A DNA stretch of 64,000 nt from Labrys sp. KNU-23 (GCF_008330945.1 NZ_CP043488.1:434001-498000); one strand, 5' to 3'. Counted from the first letter of the stretch, positions 35,397 through 44,194 are shown. Notes: generated from the sequence alone by a model not told the origin. Translations and numbers: made by a program.

Positions 35397-36340
35397 ACCC
35401 GTATCTCCTTTCTCTGCAGGGCAGCGCGGGGAACGATCGCGGGATGGAGAAAATCGGAGCGCGGCCTATCTGCGGGCACAGAGTCGATAAGCCTGAGCAG
35501 ATCTGCCTGCGGTCGAGGGCCTGGATACGCCACAAGGCCGCTTAGCCCGCCCGGACCGACAGCGATGCGAGCGTCAGCGGCGTCCAGAAAAAATGCTTTC
35601 CCGATGCCGGCATTCATCCAGCCGATTTGGGCATGGCCATCGAGCACGAACAGCCATGTCTCCTGTTCAACCTTCATTTCCCATTGAGTATTGGAAGCAA
35701 GATCGATGCGTTCGAGGATGAAGTGAGGATCGGCAACCAGCAATGTTCTGGTGTCCGATAAGCTGTCCGCGATGGGTTGTGGTGCGGGATCTTCGCGATT
35801 GGAGGATGCCACCGCATCGTCCACATCGAGCCGGCGCTGACGCCCGTAATCGAACAGGCGAAATGTCGTATCGCTTCTTTGTTGAATCTCTGCAAGTACG
35901 ATGCCGGCACCTATCGTATGGATCGTGCCCGCAGGAACGAAGATGACGTCATCCTTCTGGACGCTGCGCCACTTTACCAACTGCGATATCGAGCCATCCT
36001 CGATTGACGCCCTGAGTTGTGTTGCATCGAGATGACGCTTCAAGCCAAGAGCCACGCAGGCGTCCGGACTGGCCGACAGAATGTACCAGGCTTCGGTCTT
36101 GCCATGTTCGAGGCCAATCGATTGCGCGAAGGCATCGTCAGGATGCACCTGGATGGAAAGAGGCTGGGTGGTGAAAAGCAGTTTGAGGAGTAGTGCCGGC
36201 TCAATCGCACTGGTGCCGGGTCGCTGGCACCATAGCTCCCCAATAGCCCCGCTATCGTCCTGAATATCGCTCCAAGGCAGCAGGTCCGTACTTCCCCACG
36301 GCTTGCGCACGACACGTATGTCGGCCTGTTCAATTGCCAT
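35393..36340 (-). CDS. manA: Class I mannose-6-phosphate isomerase
   Basis: 315 residues. Zinc-site and catalytic segments of type I phosphomannose isomerase are present: LSIQVHPDD, GKTEAWYIL, FVPAGTIHTIG and LAEIQQRSDTTFRLFDYGR. It interconverts fructose 6-phosphate and mannose 6-phosphate, feeding GDP-mannose synthesis. AGGAGATCACA precedes ATG 36340. First gene of a three-gene operon with the GT4 and GH130 genes, which suggests supply of mannosyl units for their product. Confidence 0.9.
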   Translation of the reverse strand: MAIEQADIRVVRKPWGSTDLLPWSDIQDDSGAIGELWCQRPGTSAIEPALLLKLLFTTQPLSIQVHPDDAFAQSIGLEHGKTEAWYILSASPDACVALGLKRHLDATQLRASIEDGSISQLVKWRSVQKDDVIFVPAGTIHTIGAGIVLAEIQQRSDTTFRLFDYGRQRRLDVDDAVASSNREDPAPQPIADSLSDTRTLLVADPHFILERIDLASNTQWEMKVEQETWLFVLDGHAQIGWMNAGIGKAFFLDAADARIAVGPGGLSGLVAYPGPRPQADLLRLIDSVPADRPRSDFLHPAIVPRAALQRKEIRV

Positions 36341-36472
36341 TGTGATCTCCTAGTTTGCACCAGCGGGTGCTACCGGAGGTGAAGAATGGTCTTAATGTCT
36401 CGATCCTTGCACCAGCATGTCGAGGACGCTCTCCTGCATTGCTGTCGAGGACAGAGGCTGCGTCTGGACGTG

Positions 36473-36616
36473 CTATTTCCTCTTCTTTGGAAGGATCATG
36501 CCGACGGGTGTCAGCGTCCCGCGTGTCAGTGACGAAGTCACCGCGACAGGAGCCGCCGACTTGGCGGTTTTTGGCTTGCGAGTTTCCCGATTGCCGCGTT
36601 TCTGTCCCTTGGCCAT
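36473..36616 (-). CDS. Small basic protein of rhizobial type
   Basis: 47 residues from ATG 36616, with GAGAGGAACAGC before it. It begins MAKGQKRGNRETRKPKTAK and ends ILPKKRK; about a third of the residues are Lys or Arg. Short proteins starting MAKGQ-x-R-x-NRE-x-KKPK are common in Hyphomicrobiales, but I know no function. Nucleic-acid binding is plausible from charge. It precedes the manA operon on the same strand. Confidence 0.65.
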   Translation of the reverse strand: MAKGQKRGNRETRKPKTAKSAAPVAVTSSLTRGTLTPVGMILPKKRK

Positions 36617-37064
36617 GCTGTTCCTCTCTATCTGTTGCATTTGGAAATTGTGCTGTGCAGAAACACGAAGTTCCACGATTGTAGGATTTATAAAGACGAC
36701 AGTGATAATATCGGTCGAATTTTTAAGAATTGTTTTTGTAATAGAATATAGGACTCTAAAAAAATTAGACGTAAAATTTCAATAACACGTGCCGACGTTT
36801 ACATGGGTATGGTCTTCGAAATAAAAAGATCAAAGGCATGTATTTTTATTTTATATTTCAAATTTACAAAAAATACTTTGACATTAAACAAAAATGGCTT
36901 ATGATTTTGGGCCTTCAATTGCTGAGGGCGCTGTCCATAGGTATGAGCGATCCGGATGTGACGTGCTGCGTCACCAGTTTTTGCAGCGGAGACCAGTTTG
37001 GGCGCGTTACCCGCCGGCGCTGGGCAATCGGTGCCATGCCACCCGAGTACCGACAGGCGTTGAT
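36617..37064. other. AT-rich intergenic region
   Basis: About 450 bases; from 36690 to about 36910 the sequence is strongly AT-rich with T- and A-runs, then returns to average. No gene seen. Divergent promoters for the small basic protein and the receiver-domain gene must lie here. Confidence 0.5.
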
Positions 37065-37499
37065 ATGTCCACCAGTATCACTATTGCCTCAGTGAGTTAT
37101 CGCCACCGGCATCCTCGTAAGCCGTTGCCGCTGACCTCATCGCCCTTGGTTTTGCTCGTAGAGCATGAGTTCGCGTCCCGTGTGGACAGTGCGAACGAAT
37201 TGCTTGATGAAGGCTACGATATCGTCGAAAGCGAAACTGCCAGCGAAGCCATGAGCATTCTGCGTGGGCGCAATGACTTCGATGCGATGATTGCCGACAT
37301 CGATGCGGATCATGCCCCCGGTGGGCTGGCTCTTATTGGCTATGCGGCAAATCACCATCCATCGATGAGGATTCTGGTCAGGTCTGCCTGGCCAAATGCT
37401 CAGGCGGAATCAGGCGCGATCAATGCTGATTTCCTATCGATGCCGTATCCCGATGGCGAGCTCGTGCGGCGCATGCAGGAACTGCTCGGTCATGTCTGA
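37065..37499 (+). CDS. Stand-alone response-regulator receiver domain, atypical
   Basis: 144 residues from ATG 37065. A CheY-like fold is visible: VLLVEHEFASRV, the phosphorylation strand DAMIADIDADHAPGG, ILVRSAW and FLSMPYPDGEL. The usual Lys before the last Pro is Met (SMP instead of SKP) and the first acidic pair is replaced by EH, so phosphorylation chemistry may be impaired. No output domain. Small FixJ-less receivers of this type are common in rhizobial stress clusters. The start has only a weak ribosome site. Confidence 0.75.
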   Translation: MSTSITIASVSYRHRHPRKPLPLTSSPLVLLVEHEFASRVDSANELLDEGYDIVESETASEAMSILRGRNDFDAMIADIDADHAPGGLALIGYAANHHPSMRILVRSAWPNAQAESGAINADFLSMPYPDGELVRRMQELLGHV

Positions 37500-37573
37500 A
37501 TGTGAACGAGCACCTGACATTTTTGGCTTCCGATTTAGAAAATTCCTTAAACCACCTGTTCTTCGGAAACGTC

Positions 37574-37831
37574 TCAGCTGGCCGCTCTGCGCAGCGGATA
37601 ATTGTTGTGGTCGTAGAGGGATCGGATCTCGGGGCCGGTGTAATCGCCATCATCAGTTTCGATCATGAGCGTTCGTAACTCCACCAGCGATTTCTCGACT
37701 GCAAACTGAACGGCGAGCGCGAGATTTTCGAACCGGCGATACTTCTGGGGTGCCCTGCCTCGCATTGAGCGAGAGGCTCCAGATATCTGCTCATACACCG
37801 CTGCGGGCGTCGCGAAGTCCAATGTCGTCAT
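37574..37831 (-). CDS. Small hypothetical protein
   Basis: 85 residues from ATG 37831, preceded by GAGAAGA; a GTG at 37855 is possible. The sequence has MTTLDFATPAAVYEQIS, a basic middle and FAVEKSLVELRTLMIETDDGDYTGPEI. I do not recognise a named family, though similar short proteins occur in rhizobia. It follows cspA and its terminator on the same strand. Confidence 0.6.
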   Translation of the reverse strand: MTTLDFATPAAVYEQISGASRSMRGRAPQKYRRFENLALAVQFAVEKSLVELRTLMIETDDGDYTGPEIRSLYDHNNYPLRRAAS

Positions 37832-37860
37832 TTCGGCAATCTTCTCGCAAGTCACCTAAT

Positions 37861-37884
37861 AAAAAAGGCCGGGCGAACCCGACC
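37861..37884 (-). terminator. Rho-independent terminator of cspA
   Basis: On the minus strand GGTCGGG pairs with CCCGGCC (one G-U) around a TTCG tetraloop and is followed by six T. It lies 65 bases after the cspA stop codon. Confidence 0.85.
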
Positions 37885-37949
37885 TTCTCATCGCGCATCC
37901 ATGGCCAGTGCCAGTACATCCGTGGTCAAAGACCAGACGCGCCATATTC

Positions 37950-38159
37950 TCACGCAGCTTGAAGGTTCTCGGCTGCACTTTTTCCATTGCGGCGATCGGT
38001 TACGACATCGAAGGAGAGCTTCTGCCCCTCTACGATCGTGTGCATTCCCGCTCGCTCGACAGCCGAAATGTGAACGAACACATCGGGGCCCCCAGCATCG
38101 GGCTGGATAAAGCCAAAGCCCTTGACCGTGTTGAAGAACTTTACAGTTCCAGTATTCAT
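37950..38159 (-). CDS. cspA: Cold-shock-domain protein
   Basis: 69 residues, standard CSD size. [20 protein letters not shown] carries RNP1 (KGFGFI, residues 13-18); RNP2 is VFVHIS (27-32). It binds single-stranded nucleic acid and acts as an RNA chaperone. AAAGGAAATCGTC precedes ATG 38159; the longer in-frame extension is leader. A long AT-rich leader upstream and a clean terminator downstream fit a monocistronic cold-shock gene. Confidence 0.95.
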   Translation of the reverse strand: MNTGTVKFFNTVKGFGFIQPDAGGPDVFVHISAVERAGMHTIVEGQKLSFDVVTDRRNGKSAAENLQAA

Positions 38160-38415
38160 GACGATTTCCTTTAAATCGTTCACAATAAATAACCTACCGA
38201 ACAATCGGCTCGGCGAGGAAGTTTTGATCGATTTTTGGATAGGAAAATCGTCAGCGCCAAAAGCGCAGAAAAAGATCGGCAACAACATCGATAAAAATAA
38301 CAATAAACTTTAAATGTGATTATGGCAAGGCAGATAATAATTTTAAAATTTTCTTCGGAAATATCTTAGGAATTCCTAGAAAATTATCATGTCGCTTTAC
38401 AAAAATACGAGACGG
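38160..38415 (-). promoter_or_regulatory. AT-rich leader and promoter region of cspA
   Basis: About 250 bases of strongly AT-rich sequence directly upstream of cspA. Cold-shock genes usually have a long structured 5' leader that changes fold with temperature; I infer the same here but cannot model it. Confidence 0.45.
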
Positions 38416-38613
38416 TCATTTATCGATTTTAAAGACGCATAGGCCACTGGGCAATGTGTCCCCGTCGCGAAGCTCCGCGAGTATCTGCGTCACGTCCTCC
38501 CGGAAGGATTCCCACATGGGATCGCCCTCAAATCCGACCAGTTCCTCATGTCCCTCCATTCGGCACATCAGGCGACAGATGCGTTCGACGGGATCAGACG
38601 GGTCTTTGGACAT
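38416..38613 (-). CDS. Small acidic hypothetical protein
   Basis: 65 residues, MSKDPSDPVERICRLMCRME then an acidic half ending CVFKIDK. AGGAAGAGGCG stands directly before ATG 38613. No family recognised. It lies in a run of small minus-strand genes, each with its own ribosome site. Confidence 0.6.
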   Translation of the reverse strand: MSKDPSDPVERICRLMCRMEGHEELVGFEGDPMWESFREDVTQILAELRDGDTLPSGLCVFKIDK

Positions 38614-38661
38614 CGCCTCTTCCTTCCGGTGTTCCTGTTGTCAATGAGCGGGAAGGTCTAC

Positions 38662-38913
38662 CTACCGCTCGGCATTGCCCCGATCGGCAAAGGGAGGCGT
38701 TTGCACAAGTGTCGCTATGAGTCGCAGCAAAGCCTGATGCTCCGGACCGTTGGCACCGGTTCTGAGGAAGTCGCGCAAGGCGACAAAGGAAATAGCGGAG
38801 CCGGAAGGGCCATTGGCTTGATGAATGATGACCGCCATCCCGTCCGAAGGGTCTCGGCCGAGATACCAGACATCACCATTCGGGCTTCTATAAAGCTCGC
38901 GACGTTCATCCAT
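38662..38913 (-). CDS. Small conserved rhizobial hypothetical protein
   Basis: 83 residues starting MDERRELYRSPNGDVWYLGRD and containing FLRTGANGPEHQALLRLIATL. Proteins of this form are frequent in Bradyrhizobium- and Rhizobium-type genomes and remain without known function. CAGGAGAATTGGG precedes ATG 38913. Confidence 0.75.
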   Translation of the reverse strand: MDERRELYRSPNGDVWYLGRDPSDGMAVIIHQANGPSGSAISFVALRDFLRTGANGPEHQALLRLIATLVQTPPFADRGNAER

Positions 38914-39022
38914 CCCAATTCTCCTGTAGTGCCGGCTTCATCGGGCGATGACTCTGCCTCATCGCTGGCAGCTGTTTCCTCTCCCCCGGAAACAGATCAC
39001 CGAACGGTGCGTGGTTTTCCCA

Positions 39023-39268
39023 TCACTGTGTCACGTGCACATGAGCTTCCTCGCACACTGCAATGAAGGCAGTTCGGGCATCTTCGGGTTCACCCGTACC
39101 GGCCAACACATCGAGGCAGGCACGTTTAGCGTCGAAGAATCTCGGTCTGGGTATGGAAGGCCAGTTGTTCAGCAGATAGTGGAATGCCTCCTCGGTCGAA
39201 ACGAGTACGCGGTGGCTGCCGACATCGGTCTCGAACTGGACCGGTCGACTCCAAGGTAAGGTGTCCAT
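39023..39268 (-). CDS. DUF982 domain protein
   Basis: 81 residues from ATG 39268, preceded by AGAGGAATATT. MDTLPWSRPVQFETDVGSHR, STEEAFHYLLNNWP and ACLDVLAGTGEPEDARTAFI match DUF982, a family nearly confined to rhizobia and often present in many copies. Function unknown. Confidence 0.85.
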   Translation of the reverse strand: MDTLPWSRPVQFETDVGSHRVLVSTEEAFHYLLNNWPSIPRPRFFDAKRACLDVLAGTGEPEDARTAFIAVCEEAHVHVTQ

Positions 39269-39646
39269 AATATTCCTCTTGTCCATCAGACTGAAAATAG
39301 GCTGATAGTTATAATACCTGAGGTGGTCTTTCGTAATTTTACTTCAGATCGACGCTCGATGGCGGTCACATTTATTTTTTAGAAAAGATAATATGCTTAA
39401 TTATCCTTGCAAATCGTCAGTTTTAGATTGTGTATTACTGTAGAAATGTTCGTGAAAAGGTCGAGCGCAATCGGCTTACTATCATCGGCCGCTCGAAGAG
39501 CGTAACGTTCCATCATGCATCTATCCTAGCATGGAAATGGTCGTGTTCGAACTTATTTGGCTGGCGTGGGCATGGGCGCTGCGCCTCCCTTCGGGGCATC
39601 ATTATGCCATTTGGCAGTAGCCGCACATTTTCGCCGATTGAACTGT
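39269..39646. other. AT-rich intergenic region
   Basis: About 380 bases; 39290-39440 is AT-rich. No supported gene. It holds the DUF982 promoter and ends at a transposase remnant. Confidence 0.45.
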
Positions 39647-39865
39647 TCAAGCAGTAACGACGAGAACCGCTACCATCCAGCGGTGGATGGTGAAATGATC
39701 GACCAGGGTGCCGCGCTCGGTCATCATCTCTTCCAAACCCCTAACGTCGAGGTTGTAAGCGAAGCACCAGCGAACACCCAGAAGGATCACTGCGTGACAA
39801 AATGACGACCTGAGAACAGTGACGGGTTCCCTGGCGTCGAATGGGCGCGCCGGAAATTGGACCAC
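39647..39865 (-). pseudogene. IS6-family transposase remnant
   Basis: The frame reads SSFCHAVILLGVRWCFAYNL and DVRGLEEMMTERGTLVDHFTIHRW, the helix-turn-helix start of IS6/IS26-type transposases (compare the family pattern VILLCVRWYLRY...LEELMAERG). It stops soon after IHRW, so the DDE domain is missing. Terminal repeats not found. It is an old, decayed insertion. Confidence 0.75.
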
Positions 39866-39883
39866 CCGCTGGAACTGGCTTAC

Positions 39884-40717
39884 TTACTGCTCGGACAAGG
39901 CCGTAGCCTCGGCCGCACAGTCCGCTGTCGGAACAGCGTGCCTGGCCTTCGCCGCCTCCACTTCCGCTTTGGCTGCTTCGAGGTCGGCCAGGAAGATTGC
40001 GTTGGTCTGCAACCGCGCAACGGTTGCCGCACCCATGATGCGTCCCGCATCGACATCGCTCTGCCAGTGAGCGTCGCAGATCACGCGGCTCTGCCCGAAG
40101 GCGATGCCGCGCTTGAACAATTCGTTGGAACGTTCGGGATTGATCTGCGCGAAGATGAGAGCCCAGCCCCATCCGGCTGCCGTATGACCTGATGGATAGG
40201 AGCCATCTGTCCGTAGAATGGCTTCCTGATCCGCCCTGCATGTCGCCTCGTTGTGAACGACGAAGGGGCGGATGCGGTTGTACTTGTTCTTCACGCCATA
40301 GGTCGACAGCCCAAGATCGGACAGCATCTTCTGCATCATCGCATAGAGCCGCGGGGTTTGCTTCTCGTCGATCTTGATACCCATCGCGCAGGAAAAATTG
40401 TCGGCTGCCTGCGGGAAAGCGAGATCGGCGTCGGTATAAGCGAGCTTCCAGCGGGCGCTGCCGCGCAGGGAGATCGTCGCTTTGCGCGCCTCTTCGTCCC
40501 TGGCCAGAGCTGCCGAATCCTTCTCGGGTGGCGGCCCCAGCAGGACCAGGCTGTCCGGCAGGTCAGATTTCTTCAGATAGCCCGGCGCGATCTTGAAATG
40601 CGGATCGGTGACGTCGGGTTGTGCCTCGCCCGATTGCGCGAAGGCCTCCCCGCAGAGCGCGAGCAGTGCAAGTGCGGAAACACTTGCAGCCCGAACCGCA
40701 TTCCCAGCCATAGACAT
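39884..40717 (-). CDS. Secreted class A acid phosphatase (PAP2 superfamily)
   Basis: 277 residues. Signal peptide ending AFAQ-S near residue 28. The three phosphatase motifs are complete: K143-x6-R150-P151, PSGH (175-178) and S210-R211-x5-H217-x3-D221. The family (PhoN-like) removes phosphate from many organic esters in the periplasm. AAAGGA six bases before ATG 40717 selects the start; the long upstream frame is spurious. It follows an outer-membrane protein gene by 41 bases on the same strand. Confidence 0.92.
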   Translation of the reverse strand: MSMAGNAVRAASVSALALLALCGEAFAQSGEAQPDVTDPHFKIAPGYLKKSDLPDSLVLLGPPPEKDSAALARDEEARKATISLRGSARWKLAYTDADLAFPQAADNFSCAMGIKIDEKQTPRLYAMMQKMLSDLGLSTYGVKNKYNRIRPFVVHNEATCRADQEAILRTDGSYPSGHTAAGWGWALIFAQINPERSNELFKRGIAFGQSRVICDAHWQSDVDAGRIMGAATVARLQTNAIFLADLEAAKAEVEAAKARHAVPTADCAAEATALSEQ

Positions 40718-40758
40718 TTCCATTCCTTTCAACATCGTCGATATAATAGACTGTACGA

Positions 40759-41541
40759 TCAAAATCGGTATGTTATCGCCACGGCTGGGCCGTGCTGTGT
40801 CACGTCGTATGAAAAGCTGCCATTGCGATAATCGACATGGAGCGCCCGGTAGCCCGCTTTCAACGTCAGGCTCTCGCTCCAGGCGTAGTTGACGCTGCCC
40901 AATGCCTGCCAGGTCAGCCTTGAGCCGATATCGAAACCGCCGACATCGCCTGCCACTGTCAGGCTCCACGGGCCGCTGAGCTTGATCCCGAGCCGGGCGC
41001 CGACGATGGGGTCCGCCCACATCTCGGAGTCGCGATGATCGATGCGGAGATTGGCCAGGCCCGGCAGGATCTCCAGCCTGTTGTTCAGGTTCCAGAACCG
41101 CACGCCGCCGCCCACGTCCAGCGAGACGGTCGGACCCTCATGGACGCGATGAAGGACGGAGCCCTGAATCGTCGTGGTTTGGGAACGCAGCTTCACCGAG
41201 GAAAAGAAGGGCCCTGGCAGCGTGCCCGCAGAGGTGACTTGAGAAAATTGCCCATCGACCAGAAAACCCCAATGGCCGACACGCATCTCCAGGGAGGCCA
41301 TCATCGCGCCGTTGAGCTCTTTGAGCACATCGCCGAAGCTCAAATGGATGCCGGTGGCGGGAAGCGGCGGGAACGTTGCACTCTTTCCGTCGATCGCGGT
41401 CGCCCAGACATAGCTTGTGATGAAAAAGCTGGGCCCCGATGCGATGAGAGGCTGAGGCGGCGAGGGAGGCTGTGAGAAATCGGATGCCCAGGCTGGCGTT
41501 AGAAATGATGCCGAAATCACCCCGATAGCGAGATAGCGCAC
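40759..41541 (-). CDS. Outer-membrane beta-barrel protein
   Basis: 260 residues: signal peptide ending AWAS, a Pro-rich linker, then alternating beta-strands (GFLVDGQFSQVTSAG, SVLHRVHEG, LTLKAGYRALHVDYR) and a terminal YRF, typical for BamA-recognised barrels. It resembles the OmpA-like/DUF-type porins without a known substrate. Probably cotranscribed with the acid phosphatase, suggesting a surface role in phosphate or organic-ester use. Confidence 0.75.
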   Translation of the reverse strand: MRYLAIGVISASFLTPAWASDFSQPPSPPQPLIASGPSFFITSYVWATAIDGKSATFPPLPATGIHLSFGDVLKELNGAMMASLEMRVGHWGFLVDGQFSQVTSAGTLPGPFFSSVKLRSQTTTIQGSVLHRVHEGPTVSLDVGGGVRFWNLNNRLEILPGLANLRIDHRDSEMWADPIVGARLGIKLSGPWSLTVAGDVGGFDIGSRLTWQALGSVNYAWSESLTLKAGYRALHVDYRNGSFSYDVTQHGPAVAITYRF

Positions 41542-41906
41542 TGTTTCCCCTTGGCAATTTCACTGTCGCCGACGCGCTCCCAAGAGCAGGGACCGCCGCA
41601 CGAAGGACGGCATGGCCGACGTTCCGGAAGGCGGATCGTTAGCGCAAGCCGCTACCCGCGTCCGGCCGATCGTGTCGGACCGACAGATGGACCTTCTTCA
41701 GCTCATTTCGGCCATCAAGCGATCGCCGGTCTTGCCATTTCGCGCCAATCGCCAATGCGTTTTGCGATTGGAGGCAAATGTCAGGAAGGGCAAAGACGGG
41801 TCGAAACGCGTTTTGCTCTTGGGGATATTCATCGTTCACACCGATAGCGAATCCCACGAAATTCTGCCTAATGAGAAGTATCAATCTACCATTGACGCGA
41901 GATCCG
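41542..41906. other. Divergent promoter region, outer-membrane protein and AraC regulator
   Basis: About 365 bases between the outer-membrane protein start and the preferred AraC start. Frames here are not convincing, although the AraC frame itself is open back to 41778. No operator picked out. Confidence 0.35.
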
Positions 41907-42908
41907 ATGGCAAACATCCCTTTGACCCGCTGTCAGTTTCTATTGCCCTTCACCGGAATTCTTGACGATATTGGTGCACCGACCAGCTCGCTTCTGGAAA
42001 AATTTCGACTGCCATCGTCTCTGGAAGACAAGAGCGATCTCTATATCCCCTTGCTCCCGACACTCCGTTTCGCGGAAACCGCACAAAGAAGCCAGGGTAT
42101 CGAAGATTTCGGCTTTCTGGCCACGCAGCGGATCAGCTACTCCCACATGAGGGGGAAGACCCGAACCCTGATCGCTCACGCCCCCACGCTGCTCGTGGCG
42201 CTGCGGCACGCCTGCAGATGGGCGTCGCGAGAGGATACGGTTCTGAGTATGTGGATCGAGCACGATGACGATCACGTGCGGATTTGCAGCAGGCTCGCCC
42301 GGACGAATGGATTCCTGCATCTGGAGCATGCGCAGTGGATCCAGAATATTTTCGCCATACATATCGTCCGGCAATTCGCGGGGCTTGACTGGATGCCCCC
42401 AACGATCGCTTTTGAAGCGCGCTACACGCCGGGGCCGGCGACGCGGGCTTTCTGGCCAAACGTGCAGTTTCTGTCAGGACAGCCTGCCGCCTGGATCAGC
42501 CTGCCGATCTCTTATCTCAGTCTTTCCCGGCGTCCGACCGAATTGAGTCTTCCGCCGGACGATCACGAGGACGGTCCTTCTGCCTATGATATCGTCGAAC
42601 TCCTCAAGCTGATGCTGCCGGCCTATCTCGATGAGGGAGTTCCGGCTCTGGCTGACGTTGCGGAGATGGCAGGCGTCAGCACGCGAACCTTTCAACGCAA
42701 GCTCTCTCATCTCGGCCTCGCATATTCAGATATACTCGACACCGTCAGATATGAGAACGCCAGTAAACTTTTGCGCGATACTGATTGCAAGATCATCGAC
42801 GTTTCGTTTTCTTCCGGCTACACGGATCCCGCGCACTTCAGTCGCGCCTTCCGCCGAATTTCTGGCGTGACTCCACGTCAGTTTCGGGAGCAATCGCGGC
42901 TAAAATAA
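41907..42908 (+). CDS. AraC-family transcription regulator
   Basis: About 333 residues. N-terminal arabinose-binding-like (OruR/ArgR-type) domain, then the double helix-turn-helix: ADVAEMAGVSTRTFQRKL and DVSFSSGYTDPAHFSRAFRR, ending GVTPRQFRE. Start uncertain: ATG 41907 has a weak GAGA, ATGs at 41871 and 41778 extend the frame. It diverges from the outer-membrane protein/acid phosphatase pair and may control it. Confidence 0.88.
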   Translation: MANIPLTRCQFLLPFTGILDDIGAPTSSLLEKFRLPSSLEDKSDLYIPLLPTLRFAETAQRSQGIEDFGFLATQRISYSHMRGKTRTLIAHAPTLLVALRHACRWASREDTVLSMWIEHDDDHVRICSRLARTNGFLHLEHAQWIQNIFAIHIVRQFAGLDWMPPTIAFEARYTPGPATRAFWPNVQFLSGQPAAWISLPISYLSLSRRPTELSLPPDDHEDGPSAYDIVELLKLMLPAYLDEGVPALADVAEMAGVSTRTFQRKLSHLGLAYSDILDTVRYENASKLLRDTDCKIIDVSFSSGYTDPAHFSRAFRRISGVTPRQFREQSRLK

Positions 42909-43109
42909 TCGCGTTTCGACCTGACTTGGTGGCCTGACAACGGGGCCAATACGAACCCCACTCCGTCAAGAGATCTTCATGTCGCGAGAGGTCCAACGGT
43001 CCGGCCTCATGCTGGTTTTGCGTCAAAAAGGTCAGACTATATCTTCATAAATCATGTCGCGGATGCGTGGACTGTTCGAAGCCCTCGCCGCAGCCAGATC
43101 AATAATGCG

Positions 43110-43370
43110 TTGGAGGGCTGCCGCCCCGGGTATTTGAAATGGCCCATCCCGGTCCTGAAGACGCAGGCTCTGCTCGCTGCGCTGACGCCGCGCGAGCGCG
43201 AAGTGCTCGACCGTATCGCCGAAGGCTACACGACGCGCCAGATTGCCGAGGGGCTCGGCTTGTCGCCGCGCACCGTGGAGAGTCACCGCGCCGCCATAGG
43301 CTCCAAGCTCGGCACCACGTCGCAGGCGGAGATGACGCGCTTTTGGCTTGAGGGGCGCGCGGTTCCGTAG
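43110..43370 (+). pseudogene. LuxR/FixJ-type HTH output domain, apparently truncated
   Basis: 86 codons. LTPREREVLDRIAEGYTT, RQIAEGLGLSPRTVESHRAA and IGSKLGTTSQAEMTRFWLEG form a complete GerE-type DNA-binding domain of a FixJ/NarL response regulator. No receiver domain is found in any frame upstream and the first codon is a TTG without a ribosome site. It is probably the tail of a response-regulator gene that lost its front; a small active HTH protein is less likely. Confidence 0.6.
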
Positions 43371-43459
43371 AACTGCGGAGAGGTGCGCAAGAGCTACGAA
43401 TATCGGACACGCGGCACAGCGGGACTAATTTCCTTCCACCTCTTGGAAAGGAGACCACG

Positions 43460-43688
43460 ATGATCCGAAACCTCGTCCTCGCAGCCATGCTTCTGGCACC
43501 ACTGACAGCCGCTGCGCAGGACCTGCCGACCGCTCCTTATTTGCCGCTAGACCTTGCGACCAAGGCCGCCGACGCTGCCCTGAAAGCTTGTGCAGCCGAA
43601 GGCCACAATGTCAGTGTTGCCGTCGTCGGGCGACATCGACGCCAAGTGCGCCGTGGCCGGGTTGAAGGCGATCGGGGCAGCCGAGTAG
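43460..43688 (+). pseudogene. GlcG/HbpS-family heme-binding protein gene, broken by internal deletion
   Basis: It starts well: AAAGGAGACCACG before ATG 43460, a signal peptide MIRNLVLAAMLLAPLTAAAQ and the family start LDLATKAADAALKACAAEGH. After NVSVAVV the sequence jumps, in a different frame, to SGDIDAKCAVAGLKAIGAAE and a TAG at 43686-43688, which is the normal GlcG/HbpS C-terminus. About half the protein is missing, and the junction shifts the frame, so the intact reading runs on to 43819 as nonsense. Confidence 0.75.
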
Positions 43689-44100
43689 ACCTCCACCGTT
43701 CGATTGCGAGCGGTCGGTTTGGCGACCGGCTGCTCCCTGTGATGGTAATTGCCGTGCTGCCGACCGCGATCTGCCTGATGAAATGGGCACTACCCGTTGA
43801 AGGCGGTTCCAACAGATAACGGCACTGGCTTCGTATTGGTAGGTTGCGCACGTGCCTGTCGGGCCAGGGAGGCGCAATATTGCCCATGAAGGCGAATGTT
43901 ATCGCCAATGCCGGTCTCAGAATCGCCAGTTCATGGCGCTGTCGGTCCCGGGCATCGTACGGCTGAAGGGCAAGATCAGGTCGACAGCAGGCCTTTTGCC
44001 GCGGACCGTCAAGATACCGCGCGAAGCAAGCCACCCTTCGACATACGATCGGCCGGGGCCCTCAACTTGTGTGTGGAACGGGATAACCTTTGGGCACCCT
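43689..44100. other. Intergenic region, no gene seen
   Basis: About 410 bases after the broken GlcG/HbpS gene. Frames on both strands have no recognisable product. It leads into the palindromic repeats that flank the insertion sequence. Confidence 0.4.
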
Positions 44101-44150
44101 GGAGCGTCTTTGCGATTTGGCGGAATCGTCAAGAATCGCAAAGACGCTCC
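44101..44150. repeat. Perfect 17-bp inverted repeat (extragenic palindrome)
   Basis: GGAGCGTCTTTGCGATT at 44101-44117 is exactly complementary to AATCGCAAAGACGCTCC at 44134-44150, with a 16-base loop. A very stable hairpin outside any gene, 47 bases left of the insertion sequence. Confidence 0.85.
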
Positions 44151-44162
44151 AGCCAATCCGTC

Positions 44163-44194
44163 GAACAAGCGTTTCCGGCTAAACGCGCTTGTTC
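44163..44194. repeat. Second extragenic palindrome, abutting the insertion sequence
   Basis: GAACAAGCG at 44163 pairs with CGCTTGTTC ending at 44194, extended by TTT/AAA around a short loop with a two-base bulge. It ends one base before the TA target duplication of the IS element. Confidence 0.65.
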
